Shown one piece after another: positions 46,506-59,900 of a stretch of DNA of 64,000 nucleotides. The translations under genes were made by a program, and so were the position numbers. How positions within the stretch are numbered: the first letter of the stretch is position 1; each line of letters begins with the position of its first letter. Where the stretch lies: assembly GCF_964355755.1 (NCBI RefSeq), contig NC_092678.1, positions 23,478,365 to 23,542,364 on the forward strand. The letters run 5' to 3'. The notes below the pieces were generated by a model, which saw only the letters and a list, made by a program, of their open reading frames with translations, ran no database searches and was not told the origin of the DNA. Origin of the DNA: Antedon mediterranea. Lineage: Eukaryota > Echinodermata > Crinoidea > Comatulida > Antedonidae.

Positions 46506-46563
46506 ATGCAACGATTTGGAGTACTTTTTGTGGTTTTTGGACTTTTTTTGAATTATGGAGAAG
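46506..46563 (+). CDS. FBLN1: Fibulin exon 1: signal peptide
   Basis: The ATG opens a 19-codon hydrophobic leader ([19 protein letters not shown]), and AAG|GTAAAG gives phase 1. A 7.2-kb intron separates it from exon 2, typical for secreted modular genes. In the spliced frame the next residues are [11 protein letters not shown]. Confidence 0.85.
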
Positions 46564-47864
46564 GTAAAGAAATGAGTAAGTGAGCTAGTTAGTCAGGACC
46601 GCATGCTTAATTGTTTTAGCTTAGTTCAGGCTTGTAGTTTACTACTATATCCACTAACCCCAGGTCAATATTGTGAAAATTAAAATTTAAAACTTTTTTT
46701 TTTATTAATTGCATGACATTTTAAAGTACAGTATTTAAATGCATAAAAGGTAAAATGATTTTGTCATAAAAAAAATAATTATGATATAGAATTCTTTTGG
46801 CAAAAATTTTTTGGATTTTTATTGTTGATTTGTGGGCTTAATTTACATTTGGAAAGAAAGAATTTTTCTTTTAATTGAACCAATTATCATAAATAACAAA
46901 ACCAGAGAAAACGATTCCTCCATGATATAACAGTTAGAGCTAAACATTTTGAAAGTAATTAAATTTGTTTCAAGTTTTTAAATTGTTAATCTTATTGATC
47001 TGTAGCTTAGAAATGATCAAGTTACAGTTTTGCATTGCTTTTGACCAATCAGCATTCATAACAGACCTACAGTGTAGTATTAGTACTAATGTAGTTAGTA
47101 CAGTACTTTAATACTAATTGGTAGAAATGGTTTAAATTAACATCATCACAAGATCAGTACTTTATTCTCTGTCATTACGATAAAATACATTATTTAAAAA
47201 AAATCTTACAAAAACACATTTCCCACACGCACATGAGAACACGCAAACACCCTATCATTATTATCAACGTCGTTTGAACTAATTCGTCAATGATTTGCTG
47301 GTGTTATTCACCGTATTAAGCCTTGTCTACACTATCAAACTTGGTGTGACAAAAAAATGTGATGTACCCATATATGGACATGATGATGTCATATCACTAC
47401 CATTGAGCATATCACTACCGTATTTGGTCATATCGAACTAGTTTGATAGTGTAGACAGAGCTTTAGTTTTGCAAATTATAGTCATTAATTAATAGCATAT
47501 GACTGCAGTGGCAATTCTTGGTACTATTCTGTGAAATATGCTTCCCTAGTTTAATAGTCTGTAGTGTATTGTAGTAGACAGAAAGCGGCATGTATTTCCT
47601 ATTCCCACTTCCTGACCCTACAATAAATGTTTTAAACAAAGCATAAATATCCTGCTATTGCATAACCTCTTAAGCATAATAGTAGGTTGTTAAAAATTAC
47701 AACAATTACAATTAGTTTATTCATCCATGTTAATTTTAAATATCGGACAAATCTGGTATCCAAATTTTATGATAGAAAAAATTAATTTGGAGAGTTTCCG
47801 GTTTTCTGAAAGATCGGTATTGGGAGAGTTTCGTTTCGTTTTGTTTATTTGTTTTTTCCACTCA

Positions 47865-47901
<37 letters not shown>

Positions 47902-50900
47902 AAATCAGGCACAGAACATTAATTCTAAACCGCCCGGTGATATACTGAAATTTAATTAATTAATTTGAAACGATAAAGATGAGGAAATCTGTGAGAATGA
48001 GAAAAAGTCGCCCCAACCGAGACTCGAACTCGGACCGCCTGCTTGATATGCAGATGTCCTAACCATTAGACCACTGGGGCTTTCATGGTATTGTTCGAAC
48101 TCGATTGGATAGCGACTCTTTAACATTCTCGGCGTGGTACGGCGGAACAGCACTAGTCCTCAGTTGTACGCACGCGCACCAGAGATCAAATTGATACGCC
48201 CTCATCTTACAGTATTTTTATTCACGAGGCGGGATCTCAGAAGAGATACTTTTATATATATAAACAAATCAGGCACAGAACATTAATTCTAAACCGCCCA
48301 TATGTAGAGTTGACTACATATTTCCATTACATTTTACACCTTGAAACCTGGTAGTTTAAACTTTTTGAAAAAATGGTGTCAATGTTCTGCAAGTCATCAA
48401 AAAATCATTATGAACACAATTTAATATGATTTATATTAAAATGTAATGATAATGTGATATAAACACAAATCTGCCTCAGCCATGTTTTTTCAATAATGTA
48501 TTTGAGAAAGATGTCACCCTATTAACCCCTTTAGGGGTGCACATGTCACATTTACCAAATTAAATCTTCCAAATCTCTGTTGCTGGTGTAGAAGGGGTCA
48601 AAGGTTACCCCTGTATTGCAACTTAACAGCCAGGAATGCCTTAAGTACGTATCGTTTTCATGAACATTAAAGTATCCGGTGGCAACAGATTTTTTTTCGG
48701 GGGTTACCCCTGGGCAAATGTATTGTCTGTGATATTTTGACGAGATTGCCAAAGCTGATTATTTTAATAAACTTTGTATCTGTACTTAGCCTTAAGCTCT
48801 GTCTACGCTATCAAACTAGTTTGACAAAAAAAAGTGTGATGTACCCAAATATAGTAATGATATACCCAAATATGGTAGTGATATACCCAAATATAGTAGT
48901 GATATACCCAAATATGGTAGCGATATGACCTCATCATGTAACATAATTTTTTTTTTCCGTTTCTGTGCTGTCGTGTTCTGTGTTGACCAAGTAGCATAGG
49001 TGTTTAGCACCTGTTTGGTCTTTCCTTGCCTTGTTTTGTCTTCTTTGTATTGTGTATGGCAGAAAATTGATTAAATAGATAAATAAAATATCCATATATG
49101 GGCACATGTTTGTAAGTTTGATAGTGTAGGCAGAGCTTTACGTTTAGTAACTTACTTTCCTAGATAGAATTGTTGGTTTATTTATTAAGTTCACTGGGAA
49201 GAAGTTTTCTCTGAGGCAATGTTTTAACAGTTTTAAATTTTGACATGGTGCGCCAAAACTGATATTGTTGTAAACATTTAAGTTCAATAACATTTAAGGT
49301 TATATATACAGCCTCAGATGATTTGCACTCGTTATCTTGTTTCGCTTATGGCGGGTGATATGTTGACGTGTTGACTCGCTTGCTTCTGAGAGGACATCAT
49401 ACCGTGCCCTGGCTACCATCCAGCCAAGGTTGCAATCTGCAAACCAAATGTTCCAAAACCACAAAGCAATTGGATTAAGTTTTAATACTGTTGTTTTCTT
49501 CATGTAAATCATTCGAATTGTGGTTAAAATTTGAATTAGTGTCGGTGATGATTATTCTATGAGACATATGGGTTCTACCATATACATGTTCAGAAGAGCA
49601 TTATTATTTGTTCAGTATCTTAAACTGGTCAAATTAAGAGATTAAAATAATTCAAATACAAATTTGATACAGAATTTCACAAATTATTGTCATACAACAT
49701 GTTACTGTATATAGTAGAACCAAAGAACTTATAACACAAGAATCTCCTGTTCTTCAATTTGCATTCAAAACACAGTATCGGAAGTACAGGGTTAAAAGGT
49801 CAAACTGGGCGATGCCATTTCACAGCATGGAGCAGCGCCCCCTCCAAACTAGGAAGTCAATTACTCTACCCCCCTAGAGCATTAGCAGATCCCCTCTATG
49901 ATTTTGACTTTCTAATTTGATGCGGGCACCCTACTCCTCAGTCAATTACTCTATCCCCCCTAGAGCATTAGCAGATCCCCTCTATGATTTTGACTTTCTA
50001 ATTTGATGCGGGCGCCCTACTCCATGGCTTACAATGGCGCCACCCATAGCTCTATTCTATCCCACAATGCCTTTCGAAATTGTTACGCGCTTCGGACGAA
50101 CAGGAGATTCTTGTGTTATAAGTTCTTTGGTAGAACACTCCTTTGGGACACCACTATTAAGGGAACACTTTACTTGTCAAGTGAACAATGTTTTAACACT
50201 ACGGCTAACCCATATAGGGAACATCCCTCTAGGCAACACAACACCCTTATAAGGATACTTTGTTGGGTCCTAGAAGTATCACCTTTATACTGGTTCTACT
50301 ATAATAGTAATTCAGATATGATATGGCCAATACAGGAAGGCCATTCTTCCTCTTCCTCTCTTAAGATACTTTTTAAGAACATGTTATCGGGTCATCCTAC
50401 CTTTGACCTTCAATGTCAATATCTTCTCAGTTCTCACAAAAAATGTTGCAAGTTTTATAAAATTAGATTTGTTTTATCTCCATGCAACATTTTTTTTTTT
50501 TACGAATGTCAGGTGTATAAATAATTCTACTCGCCATCTACTTGTTACGTTCGCACTTTGACACCAATGTCCTTCCGTCAAAGCACGTTCTTAAATTCAT
50601 TTGATCTCGGAATATGTTGATTGTCAGATAACAACAAAATGACTGGAGGTGTTGTGTGAACTAGAGTTTCAATACTAAGTGATGGATGAAGACATTTGAT
50701 CATTTTGCCAGGGTTATCGTACCATTTGTTTGTTACTCTTTCTCAAATAATTGCATTTCAAACGTTGACCTTTCCGTGTTCTTTTAAAAAAACATTTGTT
50801 TTATATTTTTTTATAATTAAATTATGTTTTTTCAAGTGTTGTCAATGAATCAAAGTTTGATTAAATCTTGACTCCAAAAGATAAAGCCAAGGATGACATT

Positions 50901-53900
50901 CTAATATTTCTCTTGAAAGATATGTCTGAGAACCATTTCATCCCCACCCTTACTTTTACTAATCCTAGAAATGGCAACAATATTTATCAATTTTGTTTCT
51001 TAAGTTAAGTCATGTTAAAAATCATTCTGCCCGTGCAGTGAAGATGGAATTTTCTCTCTTAAGCTCTGTCTACACTATCAAACTTTATGTGAAAAAAAAA
51101 ATGTGATGTGCCCATATATGGACATGATGATGACATATTTGGGAATATCACTACCATATTTGAGCACATCACACATTTTTCAAACTAGTTTGATAGTGTA
51201 GACAGAGCTTTTCACTATTCCTTTACACAGTTTTAGTGGTTTCTAAGCAAAGACTCATCAATGCGTAAGTTCTAGGTCTTCGAAAACTTGAGAGCTCCCT
51301 ATTAATATGTCTTGTTCTACATATTAACCATCCGTCTTCTATCAAATAATAATTGTCTTTCATTTAAATAAATCTGAACCACCTTAACTGGCTTAAATGG
51401 CTTGCAATACATGTGTTGGGTTAAAGTACAGTATCAGAGATAATCTAAGGAGCATGTTGTTGCAGACCGCAAAGTATCTTAATGTTTAGTCTCATAAGGC
51501 TTGTGTACTTAACATTAATATAACATACCACTTGAAAACAGGATCTAGCCAATTGAATGTAAACATACACATTATTAAATTATAATCTTGTATTATTCTG
51601 TGGTACCTGTTAAGTATTTCAGATTAGTTTTTGGCAACGTCCAGGTTTTTGCCAAATTGGTAAATACATTTTCGGAAAGCTTTCTATGTCAACTCCCAAT
51701 TAAACCTTTAATGAGACATTTTTTTCTATCACATTAATATTAATTTTTTTTTTTATTGAGAAGACATTGAAATACAATTTTTATTGGGATTAATGCAGTC
51801 ACTGGACTCCTGTTAGCATCTTTTTAAACACCTTAGATCCCGTTTGATGTGCCCATATATGGTAGTGATATGCCCAAATATAGTAGCGATATAACATCAC
51901 ATTTTTATTTCACGTAAAGTTTAATAGTTTAGTAGATATAGCTTTAGATAGTGATGATGATCTAAGCCGGGATCTTAGCTGTTTAAAAACCTTACACCCT
52001 TTAACTTGTTGGCACTCGCCCCAAGCCTTTTCTATCCCTGTATTGAATATGAGTTAGCAATATGGAATTTAGTATTATACTTGATATTGTCTGGAACACA
52101 TTTTGCTACCATATGTAGACTACTCACACATGTTTAACATATGGTATATTAAGATCTGATCACATTATGATTACTGTATGTGGTTAAGAAATGGTATTGC
52201 TTTGTGAGGAGAATTTATATGAATCTATTTGTTAAATTCAATTTAAACCTCAGTAACACTGGGGCATTTATTTTGGATTTAACATTCAATTTTGAACATT
52301 TGTTGCAACAACCAGTTGGGAATATATATATAATACTGTTGAGAGCTAAAACATTAGATTTTGTATTTTGATAAATTTAATTTTGGAAAATACTAGATTC
52401 ATGATGAGATTGTGTTTTTTCTTTCTAATAATAGTCTTTAGATTTAGGATTTAATTTTGTTGAAATTGTAGATGTAGATATGCTAACGATTTATCTGAGA
52501 GAAATGATTTTCAAAAGACATATTTTTACAATACTGAAATTGAGATTAAAAAGAGATGCTGTTCTTTAGTAGGACTCGCATAATCACACTTTCAATTTAT
52601 TTTAGCTGATTTGAGATGAACAAAAATAACCAAAATCGTCCTGTGGTATAAAATTATTAGTCCTATAAATTGCCCAGGATGAACTTCAGGATATGTTTAA
52701 TTAAGTTTAAATTTATATGAATACAAATGCAACCTGATATTTATCTAAAATAAGTTTTTTTCATTTTTAAGTAGTCATCGATAAAACTGTAAAATTGGTT
52801 AAAGTGAGTAATTTACTAATTTTACACTACCATCACGGGAACTTACTTTGTCAGCGTTTTAACACAAATGTTGTATCACCAACAAATTTACTAAAACATA
52901 AAACAGAATTTTAATAGAAGGTTTGGCATGAATAATTTGCTAAGTTTAAATTTATTTTAAATTTATTTTATTTAAATTTATTTCAACAATATTTTATGAG
53001 GGTGGTCCATCCAGCATCAGTTGATCATTAGGGACCCTCAAACAATACAAACAGTAAATACAAAATAAACTATAAAAACACAAAATTAACAAAGATAAAA
53101 AAAATAAATATATATATAAATATACAACACTCGTGCTTGGGAACAAATGTTCTCACAGTTTTGACACAAAGTTCTTGCCCTAAATTTAGTAAAACATAAA
53201 ACAGATTATTGAAACGCATGTCATTTGAATAATTAACTAATTTTAAGCAATACACAAGGGAAATTGTTTCTCTTGATTTTGTTATACCTGGAGTTTTTTT
53301 TCTCAAAAAACTTAATTCTATAAAGACAGAGGACAGTGACCTGTAATTTGTTAATTTGAGGTCACTGTTTAAACATTGTTATAATGTGTAAATAGGTTAA
53401 CTCTCCCAATAGCGCATATAGTACTCTCTGAAAAATCCTCCAAGTAGTCACAAAATAATTATTAACACTCAGAATACTGTACCAGAATTTCTTGAAAACC
53501 AGTGTCTGTATTTACTAATCACACTTAAGTGAGATATTTCCCTTAAATATTAAGTATTTTACTTAACTCAATAAGTATTTCCCTTAAATTGTATTCATTT
53601 TAGATAGGAGATTTTTTTTAATTTTAGGGGTAAGTGTTTCCCTTAGCCTAAATGTGAATAGTGAACTTAAAGCCTGCACAAGGGTGTCCCATTTTGGGAT
53701 AGATAACTTTCATACAGTATACCAGCCTTTTACTAATTAAAATTGCTTCATTTTCAGGTGCTATTCAGAGTATAATGAGCCGATGTTGTACACTCGGGAA
53801 AGAATTTGGAACAACAAATTTACATTGTGAATCGTACGAAAGCGTGTTTGGAATCCCAGAATCAGATCGCATAGACTGTGAAAATATTTTTAGCTCGTGT

Positions 53901-56900
53901 TGTAAGAGATCAATAGAAATTGCCTATTGTGATCGTGGAATAAGAGACTATAACACAATTAAGCGGTGTGTGTATGGTGGAATGCTATCAGCGTCTTGTT
54001 TCAACATTCAGGATGAGGTAAGTGGTTTGCTGGTTATGGTGCTTGCCTACCGATTCAAAGGTGTGGGTTCAATTCTGGTTATGATTTTTACTTATAATTT
54101 TTAGAGAATAAGATTGGTTTGTCTGATGCCTGTTGAGAGACCCACTGCTTCGCTGCACAACCCTAATTAGCCCAAACCCCACAATGATGACCTGACCTAT
54201 GAGAGAATATATTTATAGGAGAACCATAATTTTTTTCTATTTGAAATCTTTTGGAAATACTGTAGGCCTGAATAAATAAAAAATAAAAACCTTTTTTTAT
54301 ATCCTTTAATGTTTGGTCATTATAGCCACATTCACAATTGATCTTTGACCTCGAAAAACATCTTATCAACCCGCTTAGCAATCACTTAATTGGCGTACAG
54401 TTAGTGTTTCAAATGTATTCGCAAATTTTATTATAAACTATAAACTTATGTGAAATCTTGTTGTACTATTTAAACTTTACAAAAAGGTCAGAATGTAAAT
54501 GCTCGGTATCCTCTGAATCGTATACAACTTGACTCATAGTGACAAGATCTATTGATACCTTCTCATATCAGTCGCTAGCAGCCACGTCTCAAGGTGTCTG
54601 CTCTTGCCATCTCCAAGGCTAATCAAAGAAAATGTTGAATCATATGTTGTTAGATTAAAGTGAAACTTTAGCAGAGCTTGGTGCAACATTTCACCCTTTT
54701 GAGATTAAGTTTAACACTATATATGTTCCAGTTTGATGTGAAAGTGATCTTTATAAAAGCATTAGCAGAGGATTTTAGCAAAGTCCTAGGCACTTTCTTG
54801 ATAAGATTAAATGATTTGTTATAATCTATTCAGCATCCTTATTCCCCATCCCAGATTTTCAAAAGTCAATCTTTTGCCAAGTTTTCTATACCAATTTGTG
54901 TCAAATGTTATCAATACATTTTATACTCTACTTGTAATATCTTAAAGTTGGTAATCTTCTAATTTCTTTCTCAAGAGGCTTTTAAACAAAATTTGTTTTG
55001 CTAAAGCTCCCTCTGTCTATACTATCAAACTTTATGTGAAAAAAAATTTGAGGTGCCCATATCACTACCATATTTGGGCACATCGCACTTTTTGATTGAT
55101 TTTTTTTGATAGTGTAGTACAGAGCTATAGTAATGTTTATATTTTCTTCCCCTTCCCAACATTTTAAAAACACTTTAATTTTTGAAATTATTTTCTGAAT
55201 CCAAAAGTCTATGCAAGTTCAACTCTTTCCTAAACTTGAATTCTCATTTCTGTATGGTTGTACAAGACAATGTAATTTTCTCTGTAGACAGAGAAACTGA
55301 TTTTACAATAACTTAATCATCTCCTACTGTAAATGTTCTAAGAAATTATATTCCCCTGCTTAGCTTCTAGGAACTTATTGATAATTCAAATTTCAAAATG
55401 TTTAGCCGCCTCACCAATTATCCACAATTAGGGGCAATTTGAGAGTACTGTATACCTAATTTTAAAGTATTGGTGGAGGTCTTACAGTGTCTATGCAAGG
55501 AATGGTTACACAAACATCATCAAATTCCTATAATAATGTTTGTATTTTGAATATGCTTTAGGGAAGATACTGACGTTCACAGATTACTGCCAGTTACACA
55601 TTAATAATGTGTTTGTTTCAGTAAGAATGCATTGTAAGCCAGGGGTCACAGGTTCAAATCTAGTGAGAGGTCATAGGTTCAAATCCAGCGAGAGGTCATA
55701 GGTTCAAATCCAGAGAGAGTTCATAGGTTCAAGTCAAGCGAGAGGTCGTACGTTCATTAGAGTTTTTAGATACAATTATTTTATTCATTTACTGTCCAAA
55801 CAAATTAATTGCTTACTATTATTTACTACTCTATAAGTAATTACTTAATATCAGCATGAAAATTAAGTTTTCTTACTCTTAGATAGGAGTATGAGTAATG
55901 AATGTAATGTTTAACATTGCTAGGTATTGCATACTTGTGTTATTTATTTTCATCTATTACAATCATGTTTAACGACAATATTTTGTAGCTGTAGGACGTT
56001 TCATGCCCGTGAATTTGCTGTCTATCGTACGTTTTAACGTTGGTGGTCGAGATCAGCTGTCACTGGGATCATCTTTTGTTGTCTTTGATGTGCTCATCTT
56101 CAGTTGTGGCAGCCATGTTGGCCAACCAATTGGCGTCGATCACTGTCAGTCTAGCCGTAGGTGACATGTCACCTGGAATGTACCACTGTATATTACTCAC
56201 TTTGTCTGTTTGTACATGCTGTAGGTCTCTGCTGGAATACAACCAATCACAGCACACTCAAATTTAACCTGTGTTTTCATTACCATGCCAAAGAGTATTA
56301 AAATAGTTAGTTTTTAAAATAGAATGGATATAAAATATTAAAAATTTGATGTCAAAATTTGAAGCAAGCATAAACATGATACTGAATAGCTTTCTCGGGA
56401 GGTCTTGTCAATATGTTCATTCCAGTATAATGATAATAATAATTTTATTTCTAAATTTTCAATTTGGAGATAATTGATTTATTATTAATTTCAGCGTAGT
56501 GTTCTAGGAACTTTTTCAGTGAAGATTAATTCTCTTGTCTACACTATCAAACTTTATGTGATAAAAAAATGTGATATTCCCCTATATGGACATGATGATG
56601 TCTTATCACTACCATATTTTGTTACATACAGTAAAGTTTGATGGTGTAAACAGAGCTTAAGTTTTAGTTCGTACACAAACAAAAAAGAAGAGATATCTTT
56701 CTATCTTAACTCCACACCTGAATGAATACACATGTTCCAGGTGGCACTGTACAACTATTTTTATAATTTAATTTTACAAAAGCAGGTGACAACGACATGT
56801 GTCATTTAACCGGTGTGTGAACTGTCAATCACATGGTTTCTATGGCGATACGCTGTACACAGCTAGCAAGAAATATACCACAAACAAAATGATAATATTT

Positions 56901-59900
56901 ATACTTTATGATTTACTTTATTAAAACTCTGTAAAATAATCATAAATAAAGAATAAGTTCTGAGTTATTGGGCATTACTTGCGGTCAAAGGTTAAGTGGC
57001 CTCAAATCTTAAAATTTGCGAATTTCTGATATGAGCTAGCATATCAAATTTCATGCTTCTATTACCCAATTTGATGTATTATGGGTCTACAGTCCCACTT
57101 TCATAGGGTCCTAATAATCCTATAAGTTATAGATTATTATCTATATTATTACGCTTTCCTTAATATTAATTTGTTTATGAATTTCATAGGAATGCTGCAA
57201 GTGTTGTCGTCTGGGTTCAAATGCAGGAGAACAAGGAATGGACTGCAATGCTGAAATACCAGACTTAGGCACACTTTGTAAAAGCTCCTTCTTAACTTGC
57301 TGCCTTGATAGTTCTGGAAGGCCTGGTAACGTTCCAAGCCCTACTACTACCACAGTTGATAATGGTAAGTTGTTGGATTCATTCTCTTATTACGCAATCT
57401 TTGAATCAACATTAAGCATTACATTGTGGGATGGTTGACAAACACGCACGAGAAACCTTGCACATCTTGGCACATAAACAATATTGTAAAATCTATATAA
57501 AAAATTATACATTTTGGGGATGCATAAAATCATTCTACATGGACAGGGCTCAATTTTATCAAACTTTTTATGTCAATTGCATTGTGGGACGATTGACAAT
57601 CATGCATAAAAATCCTTGCAGAGCATATCAACTACATTGTAAAAGTCACATAACAAATTATACATTTTGTGGAATACACAACATCATTCGACATGGGCAG
57701 GGCTCAATTTTATCAACCTTTTTACACATCACATTTCAAGCAAGGCTACTCAACTTATTTCACTTAGAACCCTTTCCTTTGGGATCTTCAAATGCACAGA
57801 TTTGATTGAACCTACCATACCCTAAACTATATTTCTAGCTTTATCTTTATTGTTTTATTTTTAGGAGTGAATGAGTGTAACACTCCAGGAGTGTGTCAGC
57901 ATCGCTGCGTTGATACGCCAAACTCCTACTATTGTGAATGTAATCCTGGATATATCCTACAATCTGACGGAATCACTTGCATCCCAGGTAACAGAACGTT
58001 CCATTCAAAATATATCATGTAAATGTATATGTATATATGAATCAAACGATGTATTGGTTTGTGTACATTCATATCCAGCATTATAAATTAGTGGGGGCTA
58101 AATAGTTCATAAATGATATCAAATAAAATATAGTCATTATTTTATTTAAAAAAGACATGACTCATGTTAAATTGTTGGGGGGCTAAAGTCTGTCTATCGT
58201 TGCAAAAACTATGCAACCATTTAAAGCTAAAAAATCATGCAAACAGAATCACATAGTGGAAAACAAACTCAACCTTATTCTTATTTTGTTCTTAATTTTT
58301 CATTCATTTCATAGATCATTTAAAAGAAAAACATTTAACAGAAAGATGCCATGTGTTAATAATATTTTAAAACATAAAAAGGAAGAATCATATTACAGAA
58401 AGTGAACAAGGATGTTTTGGCTTCTGTAAATTGGCCCGCCCGAGTATTAGGAAGTCATTGATTGTTAAACAAGGGTGTTTGGTTAGTTTAACGTCTCAAA
58501 TGATGGTCGTTTGTCTGCTCACGCAATACCTAGATAACTTTAACATACAGTACACATATGAAAAATCTTTTTAAAAACCTGTACCAGAAAATGTAAAAAA
58601 AAAAAGTAGGCTGTTAAACAAAGCTATCCCCAGATTCAACAATGGATGTAAATGCATTATAAAGATAATTTGTAATAGCGATTTAATAAAGTAAAGGGGA
58701 TAAAATTAATTTGGCCTTGTTCTGACAATTTAACTTGAACTCTGTTGGTGTATTATCTTGTCCTTAGCCTTGAGGTGTAAAGGTCAGACAAATCTTTCCT
58801 TTCTACATTTCTTTGTTCATATTAACCAGTAATTAAAGTCTGTTATTTTAAGTCACATGTTATATCTCTTTCAATTATGACCCTCTAACAATAGTATATG
58901 TACATGGTATATGTCGTACACTGATAATAAGTGTTTTTTAGTTAAATATGGGGAAATTTAATTTTCATGAGTTGAAAGATTGAATGGTCTATTCAACAAA
59001 TATTAATTAGGATCTAGTCAGGCTTTAAAAAAAATTAAAATCAAATATTGTTCAATTAATGATTTTTCTTAAGCTCTGTCTACACTATCAAACTAGTTTG
59101 ACAAAAAAAGTGTGATGTGCCCAAATATTGTAGTGATATGCTTAAATATGGTAGTGATATGACATCATCATGTCCATATATGAGCACATCACATTTTTAT
59201 TATATATAATATAATTTGTTGTTTTATCTTGTTTCTGTAGCTGGGGGTGATAGGTGTACGATATCATCACCATGTGAGCATCAGTGTACTGATACTGGAG
59301 AGGAAATCATCTGTTCTTGTGACTCAGGCTATGAACTTCATACTGATTCAAGATCTTGTAATGGTAAGCTTATAAAGCTCTGTCTACACTATCAAACTAG
59401 TTTGACAAAAAATGTGTGATGTGCCCAAATACGGTAGTGATATGACATCATCATGTCCATATATGGACACATCACGTTTTTTGTCACTTACAGTTTGATA
59501 GTGTAGACAGAGCTTTAATTTAGTGCTTATGTATTTTAGAATTATATCCTTATCCTCATTTTTGAATTGAATTGAAATTGAAATTTATATTTATACTGGG
59601 TAACCTCTTCAGTCAAAGACTGGTCTCCCAGAGGGCCCAGTTGGTGATCAGTGGCTGTGATGTACTAATACACCGGAGTAACCCCCTACTCGTCTCAAAA
59701 GATGTACTAGGTTCTTTAAAGTGCACACGAGCTAGATGTGTACACTGGACCTACGGTTTATAGTCCTTATCCGAGAAGACTCGTTCTACCACCAGAACCA
59801 TGGAGTGAGTGAGCCTCGAACCCCTGCCGATGTTATGGCTACGGAATTACGGTTCCACTGTCTTAACCGCTCGGCCACTCACTCACTGGACAACCCTATT

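Larger units (their letters stand above)
46564..53757. other. Fibulin intron 1
   Basis: Contains MITE copies 10-13, an AT microsatellite with a flanking duplication around a tRNA-like sequence (47866-48299), a foldback structure (49719-50131) and otherwise AT-rich sequence. A 173-codon open frame at 50003-50524 overlaps the foldback and is not accepted as a gene. Confidence 0.6.

Noticed and set aside
47956-48153. 65-codon minus-strand open frame
   Set aside because: It is read through the tRNA-like sequence; the apparent protein is an artefact of tRNA structure.
50003-50524. 173-codon plus-strand open frame
   Set aside because: It starts inside the 85-bp tandem duplication and crosses the foldback arm; composition is low-complexity and no domain is recognisable, so it is most likely chance.
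55640-55760. CRISPR-like array
   Set aside because: The 26-bp units are contiguous with no unique spacers, and the context is an animal intron.
57431-57805. 124-codon plus-strand open frame in a fibulin intron
   Set aside because: It spans the 160-170-bp tandem duplication; the peptide repeats simply mirror the DNA duplication.
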